Source of the DNA: Planctomycetaceae bacterium UBA4732
GTDB lineage: Bacteria; Planctomycetota; Planctomycetia; Gemmatales; Gemmataceae
Assembly: GCA_002404095.1 (NCBI GenBank)
Contig: DHJA01000109.1
Location: 2,575-11,790, forward strand
Direction: 5' to 3'
DNA: 9,216 bases
Part shown: positions 1 through 6,489 of the stretch, piece after piece
Position numbering within the stretch: position 1 is the first letter of the stretch
Layout of the letters: every line of letters begins with the position of its first letter
Translations under genes and position numbers: made by a program
Notes under the pieces: generated by a model
The model's input: the letters and a program-made list of their open reading frames with translations, nothing else
The model's database searches: none
Told to the model about the DNA's origin: nothing

Positions 1-1493
1 GCCCCCCTCGGGCCGCCGAGAGCGCGTGTCATCGCCGCCAACGTCCAAGCCGTGTCCAAGCGCCGGCGGGCGCGCACCTGGCGGGCGAAACCGCTCACCG
101 GCTCCGTCTCGACGGGTCGGCCCTCCGGCGGGTTGGCGCGCTCGACGAGATAATCGCCGTGAAAATCGTCGGCCGACGCCGCCGAGGTGTAGTCGCCGGC
201 CAGCACTTCTCTTAGGTAGGCCGACAGTGTGACCCACTTGCCCAGCGCCGGCGCCAACCGCGACAGTTCCAGCCAATCGTCGTACCACGGCCCCGCCGCT
301 TTGTCTCGATGCAAGAGCGCTAATGTGGCCGCATGGTCCTGCATGATGGTGTGATGCAGGTGGTGGGCGAGGTGGAAAAACGTCTGTGGCGAATCGGCGG
401 CCAAGGGCGTGCGCGTGAAACACTGCACCTGTTTGCCGTCGGGCGACGGCCAGTTGACGACGGTGGTGCGGTGCGCCGGGATTACCGATTCGTCGAAGGC
501 CAGCAGCAACGCCCGGCTCATACCGACGCTCTGGAGCAGCAACGGCGTATGCGGGTCGAAGGCGAAGCGCCGACGGGCGAAGACGCTCACTTCGCGGTCG
601 AGCAATTGCTTGGCGACGGCCTGCCCTTTGAGCAAGTTCCACAACTGCGATTCCAGTGGCAGCAGGGCGTCCTCGCGTTCCAGGTACGGCCCGCCGCACA
701 CCTCCACGAGATCGGCGCCGACGCGCTCGCGCAGTTTCGCCAGGCGTTCGGGCTGCTCGCGGCCAATGCGTTCCAGCAGCGACGAGCAGGCGATAAGATT
801 GAGCGCCAATCCTTTATCAAACGACGCGGGCCAGGCAGTATCGGGGTGAGATGGATCGAGGAGGCCGATATCGACAAGGTGGAGAGAGGCCGGATACAGC
901 ACCTCACGGGCGGAAACCAGCCTCTCGGCGGCGGTCGTAAGGCAGCGTCGCGGCACGTCGGCGTCGTCGCCGGACAGGGCGGCGAGGGCGTCCTGCACGT
1001 CCTTCCAAAAAGCGGGTGCGTCGAGCATGTTATCATGCGAATGCGCCTCGAATAGGGCGCTCATCATGTCATGGCCGAAGCCGAGGCCGAGAAACGGCGC
1101 CGTCCGGTCGGCGTCGAGGTCGATGAGTGGATCGACGGCTTCGCCCTCGGCCGTGCGCGAACGGAGGGCGTCCTTGAGGTTGTCCAAGGTGGCGTCACGG
1201 CCGACGAAAGCCTTGAACGTGATGGAGCCGGCTTCTTTGACGCGATGGCTCCAATCGTCGGGCAAAAGTAAAGGCGGATGTTCGGGAGTGGCATAGATGC
1301 AATTGGGTTGCGGCGTTTCGTGGTCGTAGGGCGAGGCGATGCGCGGCGGCCCGACGGCGCCGCGAAGGGCGGCCGGATGCCACAAAACGGCGAGGCCGTT
1401 GAGGAAGGAGGCCACGTCTTCATCGGCAAGGTAGAGACTGTGGTGGGTGGGCAAACGGTAGGGACTTAGCAGGATTAGCTCGTGATTGCTCAT
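1..1493 (-). CDS. Large conserved hypothetical protein, C-terminus beyond window (possibly GH38/57-glycosidase-like)
   Basis: I translated the minus strand by hand from the ATG at 1493 (protein starts MSNHELILLSPYRLPTHHSL). It stays open for 497 codons to the window edge with no stop, so the C-terminus is missing. No signal peptide or membrane segment is evident, which suggests a cytoplasmic protein. Visible stretches include HPAALRGAVGPPRIASPYDH near residues 39-58, RFAFDPHTPLLLQSVGMSRA near 312-331, and HHLHHTIMQDHAATLALLH near 378-396, followed by a conserved-looking LGKWVTLSAYL. The order 'FDPHTPLLLQS..G / VVNWPSPDG / DHAATLALLH / LGKWVTL' reminds me of planctomycete proteins annotated with a family 38 glycoside hydrolase N-terminal domain. 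That is recall, not a search, and I cannot point to catalytic residues. It lies 44 bp downstream of the phosphatase-like gene on the same strand, so co-transcription is likely. No strong Shine-Dalgarno is visible; the start is chosen as the first ATG in the open frame. Confidence 0.8.
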   Translation of the reverse strand, partial: MSNHELILLSPYRLPTHHSLYLADEDVASFLNGLAVLWHPAALRGAVGPPRIASPYDHETPQPNCIYATPEHPPLLLPDDWSHRVKEAGSITFKAFVGRDATLDNLKDALRSRTAEGEAVDPLIDLDADRTAPFLGLGFGHDMMSALFEAHSHDNMLDAPAFWKDVQDALAALSGDDADVPRRCLTTAAERLVSAREVLYPASLHLVDIGLLDPSHPDTAWPASFDKGLALNLIACSSLLERIGREQPERLAKLRERVGADLVEVCGGPYLEREDALLPLESQLWNLLKGQAVAKQLLDREVSVFARRRFAFDPHTPLLLQSVGMSRALLLAFDESVIPAHRTTVVNWPSPDGKQVQCFTRTPLAADSPQTFFHLAHHLHHTIMQDHAATLALLHRDKAAGPWYDDWLELSRLAPALGKWVTLSAYLREVLAGDYTSAASADDFHGDYLVERANPPEGRPVETEPVSGFARQVRARRRLDTAWTLAAMTRALGGPRG

Positions 1494-1537
1494 GTTGTGG
1501 ATGTAGCGGAGCGGTGGAACAAAGGCCAGGGGAGCAG

Positions 1538-1957
1538 CTATTGTCCGGTTAAGACCGCTTGCACTTGGGCCAACAACTCCGGCGATACGTCGGCCGGCCC
1601 TGATCTGGCGACTTCCGCCAGAGTCTCCCGCAGCGCCCGCCCTTCGGCTAGGGCTAACCCGCCGGCGGCTAGGGATACTGACCGGTTCATACCGCACCCG
1701 CAACAGACCAGGGTCGGAACGCCGGCCCGCAGGAGGCCGGCGACCGATTCCATTGCAAGCCGCACCAGCCAGGATGGGTTGCCTCCTCCATCCGTAAGCG
1801 GAAACCGGCAGCGGACCAATTCCCGCGGCAGGATGGCGAGCGGTTCGCCGTCGGCCAGCTCGATCACGGCGCCAATGCCAGCGTCGAGTAAAACACGGGG
1901 GCGGCGAGTATCGCCCACATGACCTATCCACAATGGCCGGCCGGCGACTTGGCGCAT
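1538..1957 (-). CDS. Dual-specificity protein phosphatase-like protein (CX5R active-site loop)
   Basis: This 139-residue protein matches the small cysteine-dependent phosphatase fold. A beta-strand (residues 80-85, VPTLVC) leads into C86-GCGMN-R92-S93, which fits the C-x5-R phosphate-binding loop with Cys86 as nucleophile. Asp56 in FPLTDGGGN (52-60) is a plausible general acid at the usual distance upstream. The usual His before the nucleophile is Cys85, and the loop holds a further Cys88. The expected reaction is dephosphorylation of phosphoprotein or another phosphoester; the substrate cannot be inferred. The length is short but normal for minimal DSP domains, and there is no signal peptide. 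The ATG at 1957 is preceded by GAGGGGG about 7 bases upstream, which supports this start. It sits between DUF2442 (57 bp upstream) and the large hypothetical gene (44 bp downstream) on the same strand. Confidence 0.78.
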   Translation of the reverse strand: MRQVAGRPLWIGHVGDTRRPRVLLDAGIGAVIELADGEPLAILPRELVRCRFPLTDGGGNPSWLVRLAMESVAGLLRAGVPTLVCCGCGMNRSVSLAAGGLALAEGRALRETLAEVARSGPADVSPELLAQVQAVLTGQ

Positions 1958-2014
1958 CGAATCACCCCCTCGTCACCGAACGACCTTGCTGGGCTTCCCC
2001 GCCCGAGCGCCTGG

Positions 2015-2266
2015 TCAAGCGATGGTTTCCGCACCAACCAAGGCCCGCATAGCCTCCGGGGCGATGTCCGCGCCGTTCGGCCACACCACCGTCCCGCACA
2101 CGCGATCCAGCTTCGCCCGCGCAAAATAGCCCGCCTCACGCAGCGGCTCGAACACTGGTCCATACAGGAGGGTTCCTACATCGGCCACCCCGCCCGTCCC
2201 GTCGCTAAACGTCAGGGACAAGTGATGCGGCCCGCACACTTCGGCACTCACGACGCGCAGAATCAT
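2015..2266 (-). CDS. DUF2442 family protein (partner of DUF4160)
   Basis: This 83-residue protein starts MILRVVSAEV and shows the DUF2442 pattern: an N-terminal strand, then LSLTFSDGTGGVADVGTLL (about 16-34), a central GPVFEPLRE, and the C-terminal VVWPNGADIAPEAM. The ATG at 2266 is preferred over one 18 bases upstream (2284) because AAGGAG lies 6 bases before it and because the protein then begins as the family usually does. DUF2442 genes commonly follow DUF4160 genes in two-gene units regarded as toxin-antitoxin-like; the biochemical role is not established to my knowledge. Here the upstream partner ends only 10 bp away but carries a premature stop, so this may be an orphan half of the pair. 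It is cytoplasmic and has no membrane segment. Confidence 0.85.
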   Translation of the reverse strand: MILRVVSAEVCGPHHLSLTFSDGTGGVADVGTLLYGPVFEPLREAGYFARAKLDRVCGTVVWPNGADIAPEAMRALVGAETIA

Positions 2267-2276
2267 TCGACTCTCC

Positions 2277-2537
2277 TTATGCAAGCGGGGGCACCGGCGC
2301 CAGCGGTTGCCCCGCCGCCGCCAGATCCCAATCCTGCTGCAACTCGACTCGGTGGGCCGCCAACCAGTCCTCTACCATCGCCCGCGCCCGACGCGGCAGT
2401 CGGCCAGCCGTCACGACCCCTGTGGCGATCTCGAACACCGCCTCATCGTCTCCCTAGATGGCGTGGAAATGGGGCGGAGCGTGATCGCGGTAGTACATGT
2501 AAATCGCAATCCCGTAAAACTGCGACAGTCGTGGCAT
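2277..2537 (-). pseudogene. DUF4160 family gene interrupted by an in-frame TAG
   Basis: Reading the minus strand from the ATG at 2537 gives MPRLSQFYGIAIYMYYRDHA followed by PPHFHAI, a clear DUF4160 N-terminus (Y-x-R-D-H-x-P-P-H-F-H-A). Codon 28 is then TAG (2454-2456). Past this stop the same frame continues as DUF4160: GDDEAVFEIATGVVTAGRLP, then ARAMVEDWLAAH, and ends with a normal TAA at 2277-2279. Total length is 86 codons, the usual family size, with no frameshift. Family members normally have an aromatic residue, often Tyr, at that position, so one base change (TAC or TAT to TAG) explains the break. TAG also ends other genes here (1538, 2598, 5861), so recoding is unlikely. GGGAGG about 7 bases before the ATG is intact. 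This is either a recent nonsense mutation or a sequencing or assembly error. Confidence 0.85.
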
Positions 2538-2597
2538 CGTCGCGCCTCCCTGGGGTAGTGCGGCCCGCCTGTATTCTAGCAATGGCAGCTCGTAGCG

Positions 2598-3311
2598 CTA
2601 TTCCGCCTCATCCTCCGGCATCACGCCCGTTTCGACGGTCAAGCGCATGTCTTCGGGACTGGCGTCCCATGCCGCCTGATAGGTAAGTTCCAACGGCGTC
2701 GGCACGTGGATTCCATTCCACAGGAACAGCGGCATGTCCGGCAAGGGATCGCCCACCGTCACCGGCTCTACGTAGGCGGCAATCTCCGGGCCGGATTCGT
2801 AGGACGCCAGGATGCGATCCTTGCCTTGCGGAAAGGTGAAATCCTCCTCGGCAAACTCGTCCCAGATGAGCTTGTGCATGCCGAAAGGGTCGCGCGAAGT
2901 GGGCGGGAACAGATCGACGATCAGGACGTGGACGCCTTCGGAGAGAAACGCGACCGTCTTATCCACAAAATGGCGAAGGGCGCGGCGACTATCCTTGTTC
3001 CCTGACGATACGATCTCTATGAGGGCGATGATGCGACCGAGGTGATGGCGAACGACGACGCGATTGGCTCGCTCGGAATAGGCGGTCTTATCGGTGCGAC
3101 GGACGATCCTCGCCGCGGGTTGTTGCCGGACGGCAACGCCGCCCACGGCCAAAACGTCCGCCTCAAACGGGCCGGACCTTTGCTCCACGAGCGCGGCGAC
3201 TCCCTTGGGTAAACGACCCGCGTTCAGAGCATCCTTAATGCGGATCGACCAACTCTGATGAAAATCATGGAACAGCCCGGCGGGTACTCTCGTCCAATCG
3301 TGTATCGGCAT
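2598..3311 (-). CDS. DUF4058 family protein
   Basis: This 237-residue protein opens with the hallmark MPIHDWTRVPAGLFHDFHQS, an N-terminus characteristic of DUF4058, which is abundant in planctomycetes and cyanobacteria. A central acidic and hydrophobic region, HHLGRIIALIEIVSSGNKDS (about 89-108), followed by a conserved-looking VHVLIVDLFPPTSRD (about 127-141), has the feel of a nuclease-like or Uma2/DUF820-type core, as these families often show. That is inference only, and no activity is established. There is no signal peptide or membrane segment. The start is supported by GGGGGAGGA about 6 bases before the ATG. It lies 60 bp upstream of the broken DUF4160 gene and 58 bp downstream of the TetR gene, all on one strand. 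An extended -10 element (3331-3339) just upstream could give it its own promoter. Confidence 0.88.
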   Translation of the reverse strand: MPIHDWTRVPAGLFHDFHQSWSIRIKDALNAGRLPKGVAALVEQRSGPFEADVLAVGGVAVRQQPAARIVRRTDKTAYSERANRVVVRHHLGRIIALIEIVSSGNKDSRRALRHFVDKTVAFLSEGVHVLIVDLFPPTSRDPFGMHKLIWDEFAEEDFTFPQGKDRILASYESGPEIAAYVEPVTVGDPLPDMPLFLWNGIHVPTPLELTYQAAWDASPEDMRLTVETGVMPEDEAE

Positions 3312-3330
3312 GATTTGTCCTCCCCCGGAC

Positions 3331-3339
3331 AGTATACCA
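3331..3339 (-). promoter_or_regulatory. Candidate extended -10 promoter for the DUF4058 gene
   Basis: On the minus strand the gap between the TetR and DUF4058 genes reads TGGTATACT, a TGn-extended -10 box matching TATAAT at five of six positions. No good -35 is seen at the usual distance, which is compatible with an extended -10 promoter. Transcription would begin near 3324 and leave a short leader containing the ribosome binding site. Confidence 0.35.
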
Positions 3340-3369
3340 TAAGCCGCCGTGCGCTACGCCGTGTGCGAA

Positions 3370-3990
3370 TCATCCTTCGTCCAGGCCGAGGGCCGCGTGT
3401 GCGAGGCGGCACACAAGGGATATGACTTCTTCCGGCCCGCGCGTCGCGCCGGCAAGGCTGTCGAAAGTCTCGAAGCTGGTCAGTGTGTGGAGAACGTCGA
3501 TCACTTCGTCCCGCGCCTCCGGGGATGGTTTGTTGTACTTTTCGGCAAGCCGGCCGACGATGCCGCGAAGTATTTCCCGCCGCCGCTCGTCACGCGCCCG
3601 CACCGCCCGGTCAAAGTCCGGGTCAATCGCGGCCAGACCTCGAATCCGACGAATCACGATTCGGTCGGAATTCCAGAAACCTACAAACGCCGCTATGAGT
3701 CCGTCCAACGCCTCGCGCGGCTCCGCCAGTCCGAAGATGGGGCGGAGCCGCGCGACGAGACCATGCGCCGCGAGATTGTCGAAGAGTGCTTCGAGAAGCC
3801 CCAGCTTGGACCCGAACTGATTGTAGACCGTCATGCGGGCGACGCCGCTTTGGGCGGCGACGGCATCGACCGTGAACCCGGAAACGCCGTCAGGGGCCGC
3901 CAGTAACTCGCGGGCAGCCGCCACGATCCGGGTTCGCGTCTGATCGGTCGCCGCCTGGCGCTGTCCGAGTCGGTAGGGCCGCTTGTTCAT
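3370..3990 (-). CDS. TetR/AcrR family transcriptional regulator
   Basis: This 206-residue protein has a typical TetR layout. An N-terminal DNA-binding domain begins with TRTRIVAAARELLA (about 18-31), and the helix-turn-helix is FTVDAVAAQSGVARMTVYNQ (39-58), followed by FGSKLGLLEALF. The C-terminal ligand-binding part (about 75-206) is mostly helical and family-specific, so the effector cannot be guessed. The length is normal for the family. I chose the ATG at 3990 over a GTG 39 bases upstream (4029), because the extra residues lie before the conserved region and would cover the predicted promoter; the Shine-Dalgarno (GAGGG, about 12-14 bases upstream) is weak. It is divergent from the PQQ-type propeller gene, with 91 bp between start codons. 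Autoregulation and control of that gene are plausible but inferred; I found no clear operator palindrome. Confidence 0.88.
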   Translation of the reverse strand: MNKRPYRLGQRQAATDQTRTRIVAAARELLAAPDGVSGFTVDAVAAQSGVARMTVYNQFGSKLGLLEALFDNLAAHGLVARLRPIFGLAEPREALDGLIAAFVGFWNSDRIVIRRIRGLAAIDPDFDRAVRARDERRREILRGIVGRLAEKYNKPSPEARDEVIDVLHTLTSFETFDSLAGATRGPEEVISLVCRLAHAALGLDEG

Positions 3991-3996
3991 CAGAAC

Positions 3997-4025
3997 TTGA
4001 CACCCTCGGCTGAATTGAGTAGACT
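3997..4025 (+). promoter_or_regulatory. Sigma70-like promoter for the PQQ-type propeller gene
   Basis: A perfect TTGACA (3997-4002) is separated by exactly 17 bp from TAGACT (4020-4025, four of six matches to TATAAT). Predicted transcription starts near 4032, about 50 bases before the ATG at 4082. The -35 box lies only 7 bases from the TetR start codon, so a regulator bound here would affect both genes. Confidence 0.6.
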
Positions 4026-4028
4026 TCA

Positions 4029-4058
4029 CGTATAACGAAAATGTCGGCCCCTATTCAA
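4029..4058 (-). promoter_or_regulatory. Candidate facing promoter for the TetR gene
   Basis: On the minus strand TTGAAT (4053-4058) and TATACG (4029-4034) are 18 bp apart, each matching consensus at four positions. The start point would lie near 4022, about 30 bases before the TetR ATG at 3990. It faces the plus-strand promoter at 3997-4025 and the -10 boxes are nearly adjacent, so the two promoters would compete for polymerase. The match is moderate. Confidence 0.35.
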
Positions 4059-4081
4059 GCCCTCCTGAAAGGAACGATGCC

Positions 4082-5863
4082 ATGACGAGTGAAACGGCCT
4101 ACACGGCAACTCCTCAGCATCAACCGGAACCCGTAGTGGCGTTGCCAAAGCCGTCGCGTCTCTGGCTGCCGATCGCGCTGGTCTGTCTCTTCTGGGCGGT
4201 CTACTCGTTTATGCGCTGGACGGAGTTTGGCATCGGCCTTGGCTTCATGGGCTTTCTCATCCAACTGGCCACAGTCGCCCTCGTCACCCTCGTGTTCGTG
4301 GTCTGGTGGTTTTCCAGCCGGACAATGCGGTTGGGCGACCGCTTCTTTGTATTCGGCACGGCCGTCTTGGTCGGGATCGGCGCGGCGTTTCTCTCGGATC
4401 GAGGACTCCTAATCTTCTTGCTCATGCTGGGCCTACCGCTGGTTTTGACGGCCTGGACAGTCGGACTTCTGGCGACGCGAAACCAATCGCCGCGTGTACG
4501 GCGCCTCGTGTTGGTTGCCGCGATCTGTTTGATCTGGGCGGCCTTCCCCTTCTTCGGTTCGGATGGTGTTGGAGGCGACTTCCAACCGACCCTCCGCTGG
4601 CGCTGGCAAGCCACCGGCGAAGAGCTTTACCAGGCGGAGTTAAAGCGGAATGCCGAGACGGCGGCGCCCGTGTTGAGCCAATCGGTAAGCCTTCACCCCG
4701 GCGACTGGTCCGGTTTCCGCGGCCCGAACCGTGACGGCGAAGTGAGCGGCGTTCGGATCGCCACTGACTGGAATACCACCCCGCCCCGGTTGGCCTGGAA
4801 GAGGCGGATCGGGCCGGCGTGGTCCTCAATGGCGGTCGTGGGCGACCGGGTGTTCACTCAGGAACAGGTAGGCGACTCCGAGAACGTCGTCTGCCTCGAC
4901 GCCGCGACTGGCCGCACGGCCTGGTCCCATCAGGACGCCGTGCGACACTCGGACGCCCTGAGCGGACCCGGCCCCCGCGCCACCCCCACGTTCGCCGATG
5001 GCCGCCTCTATGCGCTCGGGGCGACGGGCGTCCTCAATTGCCTCGACGCCGTCTCCGGCGAACGCAGGTGGTCTCGTGACATCGCCGCCGACGCCGGGGC
5101 AAAGAAGCCTATGTGGGGCTTTTCGAGTTCGCCCCTGGTCGTTGGCGATCTGGTGATTGTCTTCGCCGAAGGCGACTCCGCGAAGACCCTGTTGGCGTAC
5201 AAGACCGATTCGGGCAAGCCGGCATGGACCGCCTCGGCCGGGAAGCTCAGTTACAGTTCGCCGCAACTGGCGTCGCTTGACGGCGTGGCCCAGATTCTTT
5301 TCGACAGCGACCAGGGGCTGACGGCTTTCGATCCCTCCTCCGGCGCCGTACTTTGGAAGCAGTCCACTCCCCCCGAGGGGCCGGGGTTGCCCCAATCCGT
5401 TCAGCCTCAAGTCGTCGGCAAGAGCGCGGTTCTATTCGACGCGGGGGCCAACACAGGGCTGACCCGGATCGACCTGTCCCATGAGAACCAGTCCTGGACT
5501 CCGACGGAGCGCTGGGTTTCCCGGCAAATGAAGCCGGCCTTCAACGACTATGTGGTTCACGATAACGCGATCTACGGGTTTGACGGCCGTATCTTTACTT
5601 GCATTGATTTGGAAACCGGCCAGCGCCGCTGGAAGGAGGGACGATACGGCAGCGGACAGGTATTGTTGCTCGCGGATCAGCCCTTGTTGCTCGTACTCAC
5701 GGATACCGGCGAAGTGGTCTTGGTTGCGGCCGACCCGGATCGGCATCAAGAACTCGGCCGGTTCCAGGCGATTGAGGGCAAGACGTGGAACCACCCCGTG
5801 ATCGCCCACGGCCGATTGTACGTCCGAAACGCCGACGAAATGGCCTGCTACGAACTCCGCTAG
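4082..5863 (+). CDS. Membrane-anchored PQQ-like (BamB-type) beta-propeller protein
   Basis: This 593-residue protein joins about five membrane helices (roughly 27-44, 48-77, 87-104, 108-131, 142-158) to a C-terminal beta-propeller. The propeller starts after DWSGFRGPNRDGEVSG (208-223), a W-x-G-F-R-G-P-N-R-D-G signature common in planctomycete PQQ-repeat proteins. From about 236 on, repeats of the PQQ type are visible: VVCLDAATGRTAW, LNCLDAVSGERRW, LLAYKTDSGKPAW, LTAFDPSSGAVLW and FTCIDLETGQRRW. These repeats resemble BamB and quinoprotein dehydrogenases, but no quinone-binding or catalytic residues can be identified, so a structural or binding role outside the cytoplasmic membrane is more likely than an enzyme. 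AAAGGA about 8 bases before the ATG supports the start. A good promoter lies at 3997-4025, divergent from the TetR gene. Its TAG stop overlaps the stop of the opposing small gene. Confidence 0.9.
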   Translation: MTSETAYTATPQHQPEPVVALPKPSRLWLPIALVCLFWAVYSFMRWTEFGIGLGFMGFLIQLATVALVTLVFVVWWFSSRTMRLGDRFFVFGTAVLVGIGAAFLSDRGLLIFLLMLGLPLVLTAWTVGLLATRNQSPRVRRLVLVAAICLIWAAFPFFGSDGVGGDFQPTLRWRWQATGEELYQAELKRNAETAAPVLSQSVSLHPGDWSGFRGPNRDGEVSGVRIATDWNTTPPRLAWKRRIGPAWSSMAVVGDRVFTQEQVGDSENVVCLDAATGRTAWSHQDAVRHSDALSGPGPRATPTFADGRLYALGATGVLNCLDAVSGERRWSRDIAADAGAKKPMWGFSSSPLVVGDLVIVFAEGDSAKTLLAYKTDSGKPAWTASAGKLSYSSPQLASLDGVAQILFDSDQGLTAFDPSSGAVLWKQSTPPEGPGLPQSVQPQVVGKSAVLFDAGANTGLTRIDLSHENQSWTPTERWVSRQMKPAFNDYVVHDNAIYGFDGRIFTCIDLETGQRRWKEGRYGSGQVLLLADQPLLLVLTDTGEVVLVAADPDRHQELGRFQAIEGKTWNHPVIAHGRLYVRNADEMACYELR

Positions 5864-6093
5864 GCCACGGCGTTCGGGAACTCATACACCGGCGTCTGGA
5901 TGACGCGATCTGGTACGCGCTGTCCCCAGACGATTTCCTGCAGTCGCTCGACCGTTTCGGGAGCGAAGAACCGCTCCCCGGTTCGCAACGACACCCGAGC
6001 GGGCACCTGCTCGATAACGATGAAGCGGCCCTCTACTTCCAGAGAGTACGTGACTTTCTGTTCGACGAAGGCTTCTTCAGACTCGCCAGGCAT
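5860..6093 (-). CDS. YgiT/MqsA-like antitoxin-type protein lacking zinc-binding cysteines
   Basis: This 77-residue protein starts MPGESEEAFVEQKVTYSLEV and continues FIVIEQVPARVSLRTGERFF, APETVERLQEIVW and VIQTPVYEF. The 'VPARV...GERFF.PETVERLQ' pattern matches the core of YgiT-type antitoxin N-domains, but the protein has no cysteine: positions normally occupied by the C-x-x-C of the zinc finger read SLRT. I recall similar cysteine-free relatives beside DUF4258 genes in cyanobacteria and planctomycetes, so this may be a true subfamily. The ATG at 6093 is preferred over one 51 bases upstream (6144) because it follows the DUF4258 stop by one base and has GGAG 8 bases before it; tight translational coupling is expected. 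It presumably neutralises the DUF4258 protein (inferred). Its stop shares CTAG with the stop of the opposing propeller gene. Confidence 0.82.
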   Translation of the reverse strand: MPGESEEAFVEQKVTYSLEVEGRFIVIEQVPARVSLRTGERFFAPETVERLQEIVWGQRVPDRVIQTPVYEFPNAVA

Positions 6094-6094
6094 G

Positions 6095-6406
6095 TCAGCT
6101 TCTCCGTTGCTTGAACCCCAGCCACTGAGTTGGATCGGGTTCATATAGAGTAATGACCTTGACCAATGGGCGGGATGGGTGGCTGCATTGGACGTGGAGA
6201 GGCCGACCCGCTTCCGTGAACCCGAGGATCAAACAACTCGGTTCGTATTTGTCATTCGGATAGTCTTCAATCACCTCGCCCACCGCGCACGCTTCGCGGA
6301 ATTGCTTGACGCTGATGCGCCGAAGGATACTCTGGTCCAAGGCGTGTTGGGAGAACTCGAAATCTCCCGAAGCGACCTTGTCCCGAATAGCCTGAATCAA
6401 CTCCAT
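6095..6406 (-). CDS. DUF4258 family protein (putative toxin of a toxin-antitoxin pair)
   Basis: This 103-residue protein shows the DUF4258 pattern: MELIQAIRDKVASGDFEFSQ, then HALDQSILRRIS with the early His (21) and the Arg-rich turn, EDYPNDKYEPSCLILGF (47-63), RPLHVQCSHP (68-77), and the final strand VKVITLYEPDPTQW (82-95). DUF4258 proteins resemble small RelE/BrnT-like toxins and commonly sit beside YgiT-type antitoxins; RNA cleavage is a reasonable guess but not shown. The ATG at 6406 was chosen because the family begins with this short helix; an upstream ATG at 6529 would add 41 low-complexity residues without family resemblance. No clear Shine-Dalgarno precedes it, and a GTG three codons upstream is an alternative. 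The stop TGA lies one base before the start of the antitoxin-like gene, the toxin-first order known for such pairs. Confidence 0.82.
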   Translation of the reverse strand: MELIQAIRDKVASGDFEFSQHALDQSILRRISVKQFREACAVGEVIEDYPNDKYEPSCLILGFTEAGRPLHVQCSHPSRPLVKVITLYEPDPTQWLGFKQRRS

Positions 6407-6489
6407 GCCGTCCACGGTAGCCAAGCCAAGACTAGGGGGCAAGAGCAGACAGTTTACCAGAAGCCGCCGGCGACGCCCGCTACTGAAAT

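Noticed and set aside
333..1055. 240-residue plus-strand open frame
   Set aside because: It lies opposite the continuous 497-codon minus-strand gene and looks like a GC-rich shadow: no recognisable domain and rich in Arg, Gly and Gln.
2454..2456. TAG reassigned to an amino acid
   Set aside because: TAG ends at least four other genes here at sensible positions, so a local mutation or error is simpler.
2307..2558. 83-residue plus-strand open frame over the broken DUF4160 gene
   Set aside because: The minus strand carries clear DUF4160 motifs on both sides of the stop; the plus frame has none.
1919..2686. 255-residue plus-strand open frame
   Set aside because: It covers the DUF2442 and DUF4160 genes and parts of the phosphatase and DUF4058 genes on the other strand; the protein is Pro/Arg/Ser-rich and low in complexity.
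4826..5410. 194-residue minus-strand open frame inside the propeller gene
   Set aside because: Shadow of the PQQ-type repeats; no family resemblance and no ribosome site.
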